Shown: positions 1 to 12,596 of the stretch, one piece after another
Layout: each line of letters begins with the position of its first letter
How positions within the stretch are numbered: position 1 is the stretch's first letter
DNA from: Verticillium longisporum
Lineage: Eukaryota; Ascomycota; Sordariomycetes; Glomerellales; Plectosphaerellaceae
Reading direction: 5' to 3'
Assembly (NCBI GenBank): GCA_019188255.1
Contig: JAETXT010000008.1
Location: 3,534,001 to 3,598,000 of the forward strand
DNA length: 64,000 bases
Notes under the pieces: generated by a model
What the model was told of the DNA's origin: nothing
Database searches by the model: none
What the model saw: the letters and a program-made list of their open reading frames with translations, nothing else
Position numbers and translations under genes: made by a program

Positions 1-1259
1 ATTTATTTAATAAGAGGTTGATAATTAAATATATACTATTAAGGGTATAACTTTATATAATTATTTATTAAAATAATATACTTATTATCTCTCCTATTTC
101 GCTAAAATAATTAAATATTTTAAGAAAATATTAGAAATTATTATCGACTTAATTAATAATAGCTATTTCTATAATACTATAAATTATACTTAAATTTTTA
201 ATTTCCTTTTTATTAATTATATAATATCTATTTATTAAGATATCCTCTATATATTTATTACTATTTCTCTAGCTTTATTAATCTATAAATTTCCTAGCCC
301 TTTATTTTATATTATTTTACTGATTAAGTCTTCTTTAATAGATTTAGCCTCTAAATCGTAAAGCCCTTAAAGACGCTATCGTTATTTATTAATTTAGATA
401 TATTATTTATTATTAAGAAGCTAATATTCTTAAACTCACCCTTTTCTATCTATATATCGATTTATATAATTACCTTCTTAATAATAAAGACGTAATTAAA
501 TTAATCTATAATTACCCTAATCTTCCTATTAACCCTAAGCTTATCGACTTATTAATAGATACCTTTAATAATAATAATCCTATTTATTTATATCTTTAAA
601 GCGCTTATTACCTAGGCTATACCCTTATTAGCTAATTATCCTTTTATATCTTAAAGGATATTAATATTATTATAACTTCTATTATAAATAAGAAAGGGAA
701 TATTATTATTAAGAAAGAAGCTATAATTATAAAGAAGAAAGAAATAGAAGAGCGTAAAATAATAGAAAAGGCTATTAAGCTTATAGCTATTAAGGAGAAG
801 AAAATAGCTAATATTAAGGCTTATATCTATAAGGCTTTAGAGGAGCTTTATTATAGTATTAATAGTTCTAAAGCTCTTAAGGAAGTATTTATAGCTTAAA
901 CCCTTATTTCTAAAGCTATTATTACTTTAAAGGGATTAATTAAGCGCTCCGCTCTAGCTCTAGCCCTTAACTATTTAATAAAAAGAATTTAATTAATTCC
1001 TTAGAAGATTATATAAATTATTAATAATAATAAAGAAAGTAATAATAATAATAATAAAAATATTAATAAGTTAATTATTAAAAGTTCGATCGAGGTAAAT
1101 AACTTAGAATAGTTTTTCTTTTATTTAAATAAAGATAAAAAGGAGTTAATATTTTAATAATAATAATTATAAAATATTATTATATTATTTAATTAATATA
1201 TTAATAATACTATTAAAGCTTAATATTAAAGTTCTATTTTTATTTTCTTATTTTCTATA
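1..1259 (+). mobile_element. RIP-degraded retroelement fragment with accessory reading frame
   Basis: This is very AT-rich sequence that still reads as protein on the + strand, broken by TAA/TAG stops at former CAA/CAG/CGA-type codons. From about 690 to 990 it gives a Lys/Glu-rich, coiled-coil-like stretch ending in a basic tail. The whole stretch is the reverse complement of 8215-9475, where it lies between pol and the 3' LTR of a chromovirus. I therefore read it as the 3' part of a second copy of the same element, now separated from its pol (13665-18100) by an inversion. I do not recognise the encoded protein. Confidence 0.65.
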
Positions 1260-3118
1260 ACGTAATCCACAAGCGAGTGGTTCACCCAAGCGAGTGGTTC
1301 ACTTCGCCCGGGCCCACGACCTACACCTGAATTCTACAGATTCCACCTCCGCCCGCGATGGAGACTCTTTCAAAAGAAGGTCAATTATTCCTTGCTATCC
1401 AAGCTATGGACAATGACCCGAACCTAAGCGCCCGGAGTGCTGCGAGGATCTACACCGTCCCCTTAACGACGCTCCTCCGACGCCAGAAGGGCAAACCCTC
1501 CCGACGCGAAAGCCCGCCCAATTCTGCCAAATTAACAGTACTAGAAGAGAAAACTATTGTCGAATATATCCTTGACCTAGATGCGCGATCTTACCCTCCC
1601 CGGTTGGGTGAGGTCGGAGATATGGCGAATCGCCTGCTTGCCGACCGTGACGCGCCACGCGTCGGGAAGAACTGGGCCGCAAACTTCGTCAAACGGCAAC
1701 CAGAGCTCCGGACGCGTTTCTTTCGCAAGTACGACTACAAGAGGGCCCAATGCGAAGATCCGGACGCGATAAACGCGTGGTTCCGCCTCGTGCATAACAT
1801 GATCGCCAAGTACGGCATCCAAGAGGCTGACATGTACAACTTTGACGAGACCGGCTTCCAGATGGGCGTTATCGCCAACGGAATGGTCGTGACCAGTTCG
1901 GAAAGACGGTCCAATGTGAAGATGAGGCAGCCAGGCAACCGGGAATGGGTTACGGTGATCCAGGGCGTTGGCGCGTTGGGTTTCTCCGTCCCGCCGTTCA
2001 TCGTGGTTTCGGGCAAGTACCACCTCTCGAGCTGGTACCAGGACGACGCGATTTCTCGCGACTGGAGAATCGCAACATCTCCAAACGGCTGGACGACGAA
2101 TGATATTGGTCTGGAATGGATTCGGCATTTTGACAGGCATACAAAGTCCCGTACTTCGGGCGGTTATCGCCTACTGATCCTGGATGGCCACGAAAGTCAC
2201 CACTCGGTCGACTTCGAACTCTACTGCAAGGAGAACAACATCATCACACTCTGTATGCCTCCTCATTCGTCACATCTACTCCAGCCTCTCGATGTTGGGT
2301 GTTTTGGCCCACTAAAGAAAGCATACGGTCGGCAAATCGAGGATAGGATGAGGGCGGGTACAACGCACATCAGCAAAGAGGACTTCTTCCCGGCGTTTTC
2401 GGCTGCATTTCAGCAAGCAATGACAGAAAAACATCCAGGGAGGCTTTCGAGGAGCGGGGCTTGTCCCCCATAACCCGGAAACAGTCCTGTCAAAGCTGGA
2501 TGTGAGGTTGAGGACGACGACGCCTCCGGGGACGTCCCACGGGGAGCGTGATTCTTGGGTCTCTAAGACGCCCACTAACCTGCTCGAGGCAGGTTCCCAG
2601 ACTGACTTCATCAAAGGGCGAATCTCACGCCACCAGGGAAGCTCCCCAACGTCAATTTTAGATGCTGTTGACTATCTTGCGAAGGGGACGCGGGGTGTTA
2701 TGCACCAGATCGCTCTTTTGAAGTCAGAGGTTATGATCCTTCGAGAGGAAAATGCTACACTAAGCCGACGCCGGAGGGCCAAAAAGCTACGTCTCCGGGA
2801 AGGAGGAAGCATGGCTGTAGGCGAGGGACAGGACAAGATTGCTCAGAAGGAAGTAGATATCCAGATAAAAGAGGAAACGCTGCAGAACCCGGGTCCCGCG
2901 TCGTGGTCCCAGCCGAAGAAACGATGCTGTAGCGTATGCGGGAAGACCGGCCACAACGCGAGAACTTGTCAGGTAGCTATCTCATCGTCTGCAAAAGACG
3001 AGGAGGAGTGATTTTAATTGATTTACGGCGTTTGGGTTGAGGTTTTCCTCGGAATGTTTGTCGGGTCGGGGTGAAGTGAACCACTCGCATGGGTGAACCA
3101 CTCGCTTGTGGATTACGT
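1260..3118 (+). mobile_element. Fot1/pogo-type DNA transposon, copy 1 (1859 bp)
   Basis: The element is flanked by TA duplications (1258-1259 and 3119-3120) and bounded by 46-bp terminal inverted repeats (1260-1305 and 3073-3118) that differ at one base. Each TIR contains two direct copies of AAGCGAGTGGTTCAC (one altered at the right end), which are likely transposase binding sites. The GC content is normal and the sequence is not RIP-mutated, in sharp contrast to its surroundings. By eye it differs from copy 2 (18101-19960, inverted) only by one A in the run at 2427-2431. TA targets, pogo-type transposase and structure place it in the Tc1/mariner superfamily, Fot1/pogo group. Confidence 0.95.
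1358..3011 (+). CDS. Fot1/pogo transposase, frame broken at an A-run
   Basis: The transposase would cut and paste the surrounding element. The first frame (1358-2473) has an N-terminal psq-like helix-turn-helix (residues about 7-50), a CENP-B/Tc5-type HTH (about 60-125) and a DDE domain with D163 (NFDETGF), D276 (LILDGHE) and D312 (LQPLDVG), i.e. DD35D spacing. The conserved continuation (NIQGGFRGAGLVP) lies in another frame that runs on to 3011 and ends in a CCHC zinc knuckle (C-x2-C-x4-H-x4-C, near 2934-2972). The break is exactly at the A-run 2427-2431: five A are present, whereas seven (or four) would join the frames. A sequencing undercall, a real frameshift or a slippage site are all possible. 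An intron is not needed. Confidence 0.88.
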
Positions 3119-6100
3119 TAAAGCTTAATAAATATAAGATATTAATAAATTATAGAATAAATAATAAGAAAATAAGAAATAAATTTATTCTTAATTAACT
3201 TAAGGTAAACTTTATAATACTACCTTTAATTATAAAGCCTTAAAGAGAGAAGCTTTATAGGATTAATCGTTAATAAAGCGAGGTCGTTCCTTTTATTATA
3301 ATAGAAATATTATATTAAAGTAAATAAGAAACCTAAACCCTTATTCTATAAGAATATTATTAAATAATTAAAATACTACCTTTATAATATTATTTAATAT
3401 ATATTTCTATTATAATAAGCTAAAGTATTAAATATAGAATTATATTTAGCTTAAATTATAAAAGCTAAAAGCTATAATTATTAATATTTAATTATTTAAA
3501 TTTAAGGGTATTTAGATAATAGAACTTTTAGAAAACGATTTAATATAAATTTTAATTTAAAGAGTATTATATTAAAAATAAATGTTAGGAAAATTATAAA
3601 AGTATTAACGATTATTATTTAATAAAGTAAGAAAATTAAGTTCTTTATTAATTTAGATATTAATATTATTATAGATATTATTAATCTTACCCTTATTTAG
3701 CTATTAAAGCTATAAAAAATAGAAAATATAGAAGCTCTTAAATTATAAACGTTTAATAAAAAGATAGTAAATAGCTATAGATTATTCGCCCTCTTATTCT
3801 ATTTATTAAATATATAAAATCGATCTTAATTATTATATTAATTATTTATATATATAGAACGATTTAAAGGGTTAAAGTATATCCTTCTATTTAATAATAA
3901 TATAAATAAGGAAAATATGTAAATAAATATTATTATTTAATCTTTTATTTAAGGCTATATATTTAATATAGATTTTAAGGAATTTATAAAGATAATAATT
4001 AAAGATAAAGCTAAGGCCTATATCGCTTATATTACTTAAATAGTAATTATAATATTTAATATAATAATCCTTATTATCGATAAATTTTCTTTTAATAATA
4101 AATAAATTAAAGTATTCTTTTTTGAATTTATAGAATTTAAAGATATATTCTTTAAAGATTTAGCGAAAGAACTATTAATATTAAAAGATATAGAATATTT
4201 AATAGATTTAAAAGAAAGGGCTAAACCTCTTTATAAATTAATTTACTTATTATCCTAGAAATAGCTAGAAGAGCTTTATTATTATATAATAGAAGGGGAA
4301 GCTATAAAGAGAATTAAGAAATCTATTAACTTTATAAAGGCTTTAGTATTATTTATATTAAAGAAGGATAAGAATTTATATTTATATATCGATTATTAAA
4401 GTTTAAATATAATTATTCTAAAAAATTAATACTTTTTCCCTTTAATAAATAAACTTTTAGATTATTTAATTAAAGTAAAATACTTCTTTAAAGTAGATAT
4501 CTAGGATATTTAGTATTAGATTTATATTAAAGAGAATAATTAATAGAAAACTATATCCTAAACTTAATATAAATATTATAAATATATTATAATATTATTC
4601 GGGCTTATAAATATCTTTATTATATTCTAAGTATATATTTATTAAATATTTATTAAATTATTAAATAATTTCTATATTATTTACTTAAATAATATCTTAA
4701 TTTATTTAAGAATAAAGGAGAAGTATATGGCTTATTTATAATAAATCCTTAAAAGACTTTAAGATTTTAAGCTTTTTATAAAATAATTAAAATACTTATT
4801 CTATTAAGATAAAATAGAATTCCTTAAATTTATTATCTCTAAGGAAGATATAATTATGGATTTAAATTATATCTAAAGAATTATTAATTAATAACCCTTT
4901 AAATCTTTTAAAGATATATAAATATTCTTAGGATTTATTAACTTTTATTAATAATTTATTAAAGGATATTCTAAGATAATAATACTTTTATTAATATTAT
5001 TAAAAGGAAGTATTATAAGAATTAAGAAAGGATTATTTAAATAGCTATTTAAAGTATAAAAAGTATTTAAAATATTAAAGCTCATTTGTATTATTATTAT
5101 AATCTTATAACATTAAGATTATATATTTAAAAGTTAAATCGAGATTAATATATCGAATAATACTATCTTAGGGATCTTTAGCTAAGAATATAAGAATAAT
5201 TAAAGGTTTATTATTTATTATTTATAAAAGCTTTTATTAATAGAATAATAATAAAGGATTAAATAATAAGAATTATTTATAATAATAGAAAGCCTAGAAT
5301 ATTAATATTATTATTTTAAAAATATAAATTAAGTCTTTATAATATTAATTAATTATTAAGCTTTTAAGGGTATTATATAAGCCTTAATTAGAGACTTTTA
5401 AGGAAAACTTATATAATAAATATATTAATTATTATCTTTTAATTTCGAAATTTAATATTAACTTAGGATTATAAACCTAATTAATAGTCTCTTAAGACGA
5501 TTAGACTATATAAGAGAATAAATATTAATAAGTATAGGAGTTATAAGGGTTAGAGTCTTATAACTATTCTAGTAGCTTAAATAAAAGCTAAACTATAACG
5601 ATATATATATTATAAAATAGAGGGAAATCGTGGCTATAGAACGGTATAATTTTTATAATATTCCATAGAGCCGTTCTATAGTAATAAGCGTTTAAGTTCT
5701 CTTATACCCTATTAGCTAGAGTTAAAATCCGACTCCACTTCCCCGCAAGTCCAGAGGTAGTCCAAGCGCCTTATCCATACGTAGCCACTAAGGGTCAGTC
5801 TATTATATATAGAGGGCACCCCCTAGATCTATTTTTTAGGTTTTTAGATCTTAATAATTATCTAATTCTAACTATACTCGTAAGTCCCCCTTATATAGTA
5901 ATTCCTATCTAATTTATACGTTCTTAATTATTAGGAACGGATACCTTCTAAGATACGACTTACTCCTATTAGGATTAATCTAAGTACTTCTCTTAGTTAA
6001 TTATAACCTTCTTCTAATTACCCCTCGACCTACTTACCTTCGATCTAAACGAAAAATATACTATTTTATAGCTCTCGTTAAGGGCTATAGGAATCTTCGA

Positions 6101-8214
6101 TCTATTTCTCGACCTAACGTCTTCTTCTAGAGATATAGCTACTTTTATCTCTCCCTTCCTCTTATCTATTATTATCTCTTTATTCTATAACTAAGCTATA
6201 CCCTCGGTCGTTGCCTAATACCTCCTACGTCGATTATAATATATATTAATAATAAGTAATATATTCCTTATATTATCTAAAAAGCTATAATTAATAGAAG
6301 ACTTAGCTATAGATATTAAGCGAATTATTATAAAGATAAAGCTAAAGGATATTATAAATAGAGCTTATATTTAAGCTATCTAAGCGATATTATAAGGATA
6401 GAAGCCTATCCTTATATTAAGAAGATATTATAGTTTTAGGGAAAAAGGGCTTTTACTTTTTAAATAAAGGGTAATATATATTTACGCTATTATAATAAAT
6501 AAAATAGAAAAGAAAGCTTCTTTTTAACTTTAAAGCTAAGAAATTAAGGCTAGAAAGTTAATAGCGATTTATTAAAAGATTAAGGAAAAGTCTAAGGAAT
6601 CGATAAAGTTTAAGATTATTATTCTAGATTAATATATCTTATATTCTATTATAAAAAAGCTTATAAAGAATAAAATAATATTAAAGTTTACTTTTACCTT
6701 AGAATTTAAGGACTTAGTTAGAGGATTATAAGCTATTAATTTAAAATACTTTTTTTAGAAAGAGAATATAAGCTAATAAGCTAGAAAAAAGGAAGGTTAT
6801 ATTATAGATAATTAAAATACCTTCCTCTTTAAAGGACGATTAATTATCCTTATATAAGGAATATACTATAAAGAGCTATTTAAATAATATTATAATAACC
6901 CCTAAATAGGATATATAAGAGTAAATAAGACTTTTAAATTATTAATAAAGAAGTTCTATTAAGAAAATATATTTATTAATATCTATTATTATATTATTAA
7001 ATATTTAATATATTAAAAGATTTAAATACTTTAATATAAATTATATAAAAAGCTATAATTATTATTACTTTTATTTTATTTATTTTAAGAAATATTTTTA
7101 GATTTTATTATAAGCTTAAGCTTTATATTAAAGGATAATAGCCTAGAATACGACTTTATCTTTATAATTATAAACCGATTTATAAAAGCTATTTAATTCC
7201 TAGCTATATATAAAACGCTAATAGCTATTAGCCTAAGTACGATCCTCTATAAGGAAATAGAGTATAGGTTTAGGAGCTTAGAGGGTATAATAAATAATAG
7301 AGATAAACTCTTTATAAGTAAATTCTACGAGGAATTCTATTAAGAGAGAGCGATTTAGTACTACCTTTTTATTATTTATTACCCTTAAATAGATAAATAA
7401 ATAGAGAGAACCTATTAAATATTAGAAAAATACCTTTATTATATTAATAGTTAAATACTAAAAGAATAATTATATTATTTAAAAGAAATAGAATTCTTAT
7501 ATAATAATAATATATATAATATTATTAATATCTCTCTATTTAAAGCTTTATATAAATATTACCCTAAAATAGTTAATTATATAGCCCTAAGATAGGATAT
7601 AAAGGTTTAGAGTATAAAGGAAAAGATCGAGAAGATTATAATTATTTATTAAATAATTAATAAAAATTAATAATATATAATATATATTTAAGCCTTCTAT
7701 TATAATAAGAAGTATATATTAAAAACCTTTAATATTAAGGATATTATAAGATTCTCTATTAAGAATTTCTAATTTAAAGTAGATTAGAAGCTAATATTAT
7801 AATATATCTAAATCTAGATTATAAAATAAATAAATAAATAAGCTTATTATATAATATTCCTTAAAACTTATTCTAGAATATATAATATCTTCCCTATCTC
7901 TTCCTTTAAATTATAATATAATTACTAAATCGATATTAAATAATTAGCCTATTTCTTTATATTAAAGGATAAATAGGATAAATAGGAAATCGAAGATATT
8001 ATATCTTATAAAGAGGATTAAAGGTAAAGGTTCTATTTAGTAAAATAGGTTAAATAATTAATAGAATATAATACTTAAGAACCTAAAAACGACGTCGAAA
8101 ATATAATATAAACCTTAAAAAGGTATTAAAAATATTAAAAATATAAATATAAATAATAAAATAAATAATTAAATTGCTAAATTAATTATTAATAAATTAT
8201 TATATAAAGAAAGT
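3119..8214 (+). mobile_element. RIP-degraded Ty3/Gypsy chromovirus pol, copy A
   Basis: This is AT-rich and full of stops, but the pol order is readable. A reverse-transcriptase block at about 4380-4520 reads YIDY-stop-SLN then PLINKLLD. An integrase core at about 7255-7450 reads NRDKLF...SKFYEEF and then IERTY. A C-terminal chromodomain lies at about 8010-8130 (RFYLVK..., EYNT-stop-EP). The chromodomain after integrase defines a chromovirus. The copy parallels 13665-18100 nearly throughout and is interrupted by a solo LTR at 5533-6251. Its left end at 3119 continues, after removing the transposon, into 19961-21026 read on the minus strand. Confidence 0.85.
5533..6251 (+). repeat. Solo LTR of a second family, inserted in pol copy A
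   Basis: This 719-bp insertion is absent from the parallel position in pol copy B (about 16065). It starts TATAGGAG and ends TTAATA, which fits a TG...CA LTR after C-to-T decay. It is flanked by ATAAG on both sides (5528-5532 and 6252-6256), a 5-bp target duplication. The first about 490 bp match 12100-12596. No internal region follows, so it is a solo LTR. Confidence 0.75.
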
Positions 8215-10140
8215 AAGAAAATAAAAATAGAATTTTTAATATTAAGCTTTAATAATACTATTAATATATTAATTAAATAATATAATAGTATTTTATAGCT
8301 ATTATTATTAGAATATTAATTCCTTTTTATCTTTATTTAAATAAAGAAAAAACTATTCTAAATTATCTATTTTATTTAAACCTTTAATAATTAACTTATT
8401 AATATTCTTATTATTATTATTATTATTACTTTCTTTATTATTATTAATAATTTATATAATCTTTTAAGGAATTAATTAAATTCCTTTTACTAAGTAGCTA
8501 AGGGCTAGAGCTAGAGCGAAGTACTTAGCCGACCCCTTTAGAGTAATAGTACCCTTAAAGGTAGGAATTCGAGCTATTAATATTTCCTTAAGAGCTTCTA
8601 AATTATTAATAATATAATAGAGCTCCTCTTAAGCTTTATAGATATAAGCTTTAATATTAATTACCTTTTTTTCCTTAATAGTAATAAATTTAATAATTTT
8701 CTTTATTATTTTATATTCCTCTATTTCTTTTTTCTTTATAATTATAGCCTCTTTCTTAATAATAATACTCTCTTCCTTATTTATAATAGAAGCTATAATA
8801 ATATTAATATTCTTCGAGATATAAGATAATAATTAATTAATAAAGGTATAGCTTAAGTAATAAATACTTTAAAGATATAAGTAGATAGGATTATTATTAT
8901 TAAGGGTATTTATTAATAGATCGATAAGCTTAAGGTTAATAGGAAGTTTAAAGCTGCCTTAAACTAGTTTAATTATATCTTTATTATTTAGGGGGTAATT
9001 ATATAGATCGATATATAAATAGAAGAGGGTAAGTTTAAAAGTATTAGCCTTTTAATAGTAAATAATATATTTAGGTTAATAAATAGTAATAGCTTCTTCG
9101 AGGGCTTTATTATCTAGAGGCTAAACCTATTAAAGAAGATTTATTTAATAAAAGGATATAAAATAAAGGGCTAGGAAACTGATAGATTAGCGAAGCTAGA
9201 GAAATAATAGCGAATATATAGAGGATATCTTAATAAGTAAATATTATATAATTATTAAAAAAGAACTTAAAAATTTAAATATAATTTATAATATTATAGA
9301 AATAGCTATTATTAATTAAATCGATAACGATTTCCGATATTTTCTTAAAATATTTAATTACTTTAATAAAACGGGAGAAATAATAAATATATTACTTCGA
9401 TAAATAATTATATAGAATTATACCTTTAATAATATATATTTAATTATAAACCTCCTATTAAATAAATTAAATAACCCTATAAAGGGGCTTAGGGATCTAT
9501 AATTATTAACTAATATAGTTAAAAGATTTAGCGAATTTATAATAAAATAAGCGCTTTTATTAAATTCGTAGATAATATATTTAATATTAGAATATCTAGC
9601 TATATATTTAATATCTAGCTAAGAGGTAAATTTATTAAAATAGTATTTATATAAAGGGTTCCTAGCCTTAGTATTAGGAAGCTAGCGATCGTAAGCCTAA
9701 GTAAGCTAGGGATTATATAGGTATACTTTATTAAAGTAGAGAGTAATATCTAATATAATAATAATTAAATAAAAGGACCGAGGTAATTAAAGGTAAGTAT
9801 AGGATTAATAGATAATATAAGGATATAATAATAATAATAATAATATCGATTATTAAAAAGAAGCTAAGGATAGCGAAATTTAGGAGAATTATAAATATAA
9901 TAGAGAGAACTTTATAAGATAAATACGATAAACTATTACCTATAAATTAATAATAGGGGCTATTCTATATTATTATTTACTTTTAAGCTATTATTAGTAT
10001 TATTATTATTATAATTTCCACGATATATCTAACCTAGCTCTATATTATAGCTATATTAGGGAATAAGGCCTAAGAAGTAATATATTAAGGCACTAAGACG
10101 TATTAGCGAAGGTATTATAAGTTCTAGGGACTAGACCTCT
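8215..10140 (-). mobile_element. Antisense accessory ORF region of chromovirus copy A (RIP-degraded)
   Basis: This lies between the end of pol (chromodomain) and the polypurine tract. It starts with a unit of about 75 bp that is shared with 18000-18100 and, inverted, with 1180-1259. The coding-like frame runs on the minus strand from about 9960 down to about 8460, opposite to pol, and is the inverted counterpart of 1-1000. Recognisable residual peptide includes a Lys/Glu-rich segment followed by a short Ala/Leu-rich tail. The function is unknown. It could be an accessory retroelement gene or an older captured element. Confidence 0.6.
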
Positions 10141-10154
10141 AGGAGGGGAGGTAA
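10141..10154 (+). other. Polypurine tract of chromovirus copy A
   Basis: The purine-rich AGGAGGGGAGGTAA sits directly before the 3' LTR start TATAAGG. This is the expected position of the plus-strand primer for reverse transcription. The same tract precedes the inverted LTR fragment at 10960-11110. Confidence 0.75.
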
Positions 10155-10351
10155 TATAAGGAGTTAGATATTAGGAACCTAACCCCTATTTATATTATCG
10201 TAGATACTTTAACGATAAGCCCTAGTTTAAAAGGAGAAGTCGAGGCTATACTCGATAGCCTCGATAAGTTAAAGTTAATATAATAGCTTACTAACTATTC
10301 GCTAATTTAATTACTTTCCCTAATCTAGGCCCTTAGCCTAATACCTTTATA
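10155..10351 (+). repeat. 3' LTR of chromovirus copy A
   Basis: This 197-bp LTR begins TATAAGGAGTTAGA and ends ACCTTTATA (TG...CA after RIP). It matches 12597-12793 in direct orientation and 20831-21026 in inverted orientation. The next five bases, TAAAT (10352-10356), equal the five bases outside the 5' LTR at 21027-21031 when read on the other strand. This pairs these two ends as one insertion. Confidence 0.8.
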
Positions 10352-10356
10352 TAAAT

Positions 10357-10959
10357 ATTAGGCCTCTAGTTCCTAGCGCCTTAGAATAAGAGAGTTACTT
10401 ATAAATAGCTCTTTAAGGAAATAAATTAAATTATAATTTAAATAATAGGAATAAGCTTCGAAATCCTATTAATAAAGGAAATAAATTAGAATCTTATAAT
10501 AAATAGCGCTCTTATAACTACTAAATATATACTCCTAAGGCCTCTAAATCGCTAATATATTAATAGAATAGAATAGAATAATGATTAGCTTTTTATAGAA
10601 TTAAGTAGAATAATTCTAAGTAAATTAAATTACTTTTTAAAGAGAATAATAGGGTTAAACCGCTTAAATTAAATTAAATCTATAGATCCTATTTACTTAG
10701 TATCGTTAATACTAAGCTCTATAGATCTATATATCTTATTAATAAGTTTTAATAACTCTATTCTATTTACCTTTCTTTCTCCCTATATCGACTTCTTTAA
10801 CTTCTATTAGCTAGCCTAATATATATAAATAATACTTATATAATTAATTAATACCTATTTTTACTATTATCTCTCTTTCTCTCTTATTCTCTTCTTAATA
10901 TCGATAATACCCCCTAAGTATAAAGCCCCTGCCCTTAAAGCCCCTAAGGCTAAGAAAGT
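10357..10959. other. Unassigned AT-rich repeat-island sequence
   Basis: About 600 bp of degraded AT-rich sequence lies between the 3' LTR of copy A and an inverted LTR fragment. I see no open frame, no RNA gene and no clear match to the other repeats in the window. Confidence 0.5.
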
Positions 10960-11123
10960 AGCTAAATATAAGAATAAACTATTATATTAACTTTAACTTA
11001 TCGAGGCTATTAAGTATAGCCTCGATTTCTCTTTTTAAATTTAGGCTTATCGCTAAAGTATCTATAATAATACGAATAGGGGTTAAGTTCTTAATATCTA
11101 ACTCCTTATATTACCTCCCCTCC
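10960..11123 (-). repeat. Inverted chromovirus LTR fragment with polypurine tract
   Basis: The LTR start is recognisable in reverse complement (CTCCTTATA at 11102-11110). It is followed by the reverse complement of the AGGAGGGGAGG tract (11111-11123), so this is the 3' end of another, minus-strand copy. Similarity to the LTR fades toward 10960, and similarity upstream of the tract stops after about 25 bp. Confidence 0.65.
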
Positions 11124-12099
11124 TAGAGGTCTAATCCCTAGTATTAGAGGTTAAGGGTCTAAGAAGAAGAAAGGAGTATATTATATTAGGAAGCTATTCT
11201 CTAGGGTAGGAGGGTGCCTAGAACTAAGCTATAGGAGGTGCTAGGGCATAGGCTACTTAGTATTAGGTAATTACTAGAAGCCCTAGGCGAATACTACTAA
11301 TACCCCCCTATAGGTACTATGTAAGGCATATTAGCTATTAAGTCTATAAGAGTCTCCGTAGGCACCTCGTAATAGGCTTCTTTCCTAATCCTAGTATTCT
11401 AAAAATATAATCTCCTAGCTAATTAGAAGCCTAGGATTAATATAGTAATAGTAGCTAACTTAATTTACGTTAATAAAGCGTAATTAGTAAGTAAATCCTA
11501 TATATTTCTTAAGGCTAAGGCCCTTTATAAATCTATTAATAAGTATTTTAGTGGAAAGTATATAGTAAAGCTTAAAATCGTTTATAGTAATACGTTCCTA
11601 AACCTATTTATATTAAATATCGATATAGCGAGTATATATAATATTAAAAGGGTTAAAGGTAATTATTAAAGTATTCTAGCTATCTATTAATAAGATAAGA
11701 AGCTTTAGAATCTATACTTTAAAGGCTATTATAATATCCTTAATCTAACTTAGAATAATACTTATAAGAATAAGATTAAGAAATTTAGCTTCTAAGGTAT
11801 TAAGAGTAATAAACTATTATTTACGTAATTTCTAAGCTATAAAGCTATTAATAAAGAAGGCTATATATCCTCCTATAGAAATACGATTATAATAATCGCT
11901 ATATAAAGTATTACTTATAGTAAAGAGCTTATATTAATATACTTATAATACTTAATTCTAAGTAAGAAGGTACCTTTAAAGTAGCGAAATATATATTTAA
12001 TAGCTATAAAATACTTATTAATTAGTCTACTATTCCCTTTATAGAGCTTTAAGACGCTAAAGCTAATATTAGGGTAGGTATTATAGCTAAGATAGTTAA
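11124..12099 (+). mobile_element. Unidentified RIP-degraded element with coding-like frame
   Basis: From about 11440 to 12060 the + strand reads as a degraded protein with few stops, relatively rich in Lys, Ile, Tyr and Ser. It does not resemble gag, pol or the accessory frame of the chromovirus here. It ends at the start of the second-family LTR at 12100. I do not recognise it, and it may be the remains of a different transposon. Confidence 0.4.
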
Positions 12100-12596
12100 T
12101 ATAGGAGTTATAATAGTTAGAGTCTTATAATTACTCTAGTAGCTTAAATAAAAGCTAAGCTATAATAATATATATATTATAAAATGGAGAAAGATCGTAG
12201 CTATAGAATAGTATAATTTTTATAATATTCTATAGAGCTATTCTATAGTAATAAGTATTTAAGTTCTCTTATACCCTATTAGCTAGAGCTTAAAATCCGA
12301 CTCTACTTCCCCTATACGTCTAGAGGTAATCTAAGCGCCTTATCCACGTATAGCTACTAAGGGTTAGTCTATTATATATAGAGGGCACCCCCTAGACCTA
12401 TTTTTTAGGTTTTTAGATCTTAATAATTATCTAATTTTAATAATACTTATAAGTCCCCCTTATATAGTAATTCCTATCTAATTTATATATTCTTAACTAT
12501 TAGAAATAGATACTTTCTAAGATATACCTTACTCCTATTAGGATTAATTTAAGTATTTCTCTTAATTAATTATAACCTTCTTCTTAATTACCCTTC
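12100..12596 (+). repeat. Second-family LTR, truncated by chromovirus copy B
   Basis: This matches the first about 490 bp of the solo LTR at 5533-6251, starting TATAGGAGTTATAA. It stops where the 5' LTR of chromovirus copy B begins at 12597, so copy B inserted into it. The rest of this LTR is not in the window. Confidence 0.75.

Noticed and set aside
1577..2140. 187-codon open frame antisense to the transposase (and its copy at 19080-19643)
   Set aside because: It mirrors the conserved DDE coding region, and its openness follows from the sense codons. It has no domain of its own.
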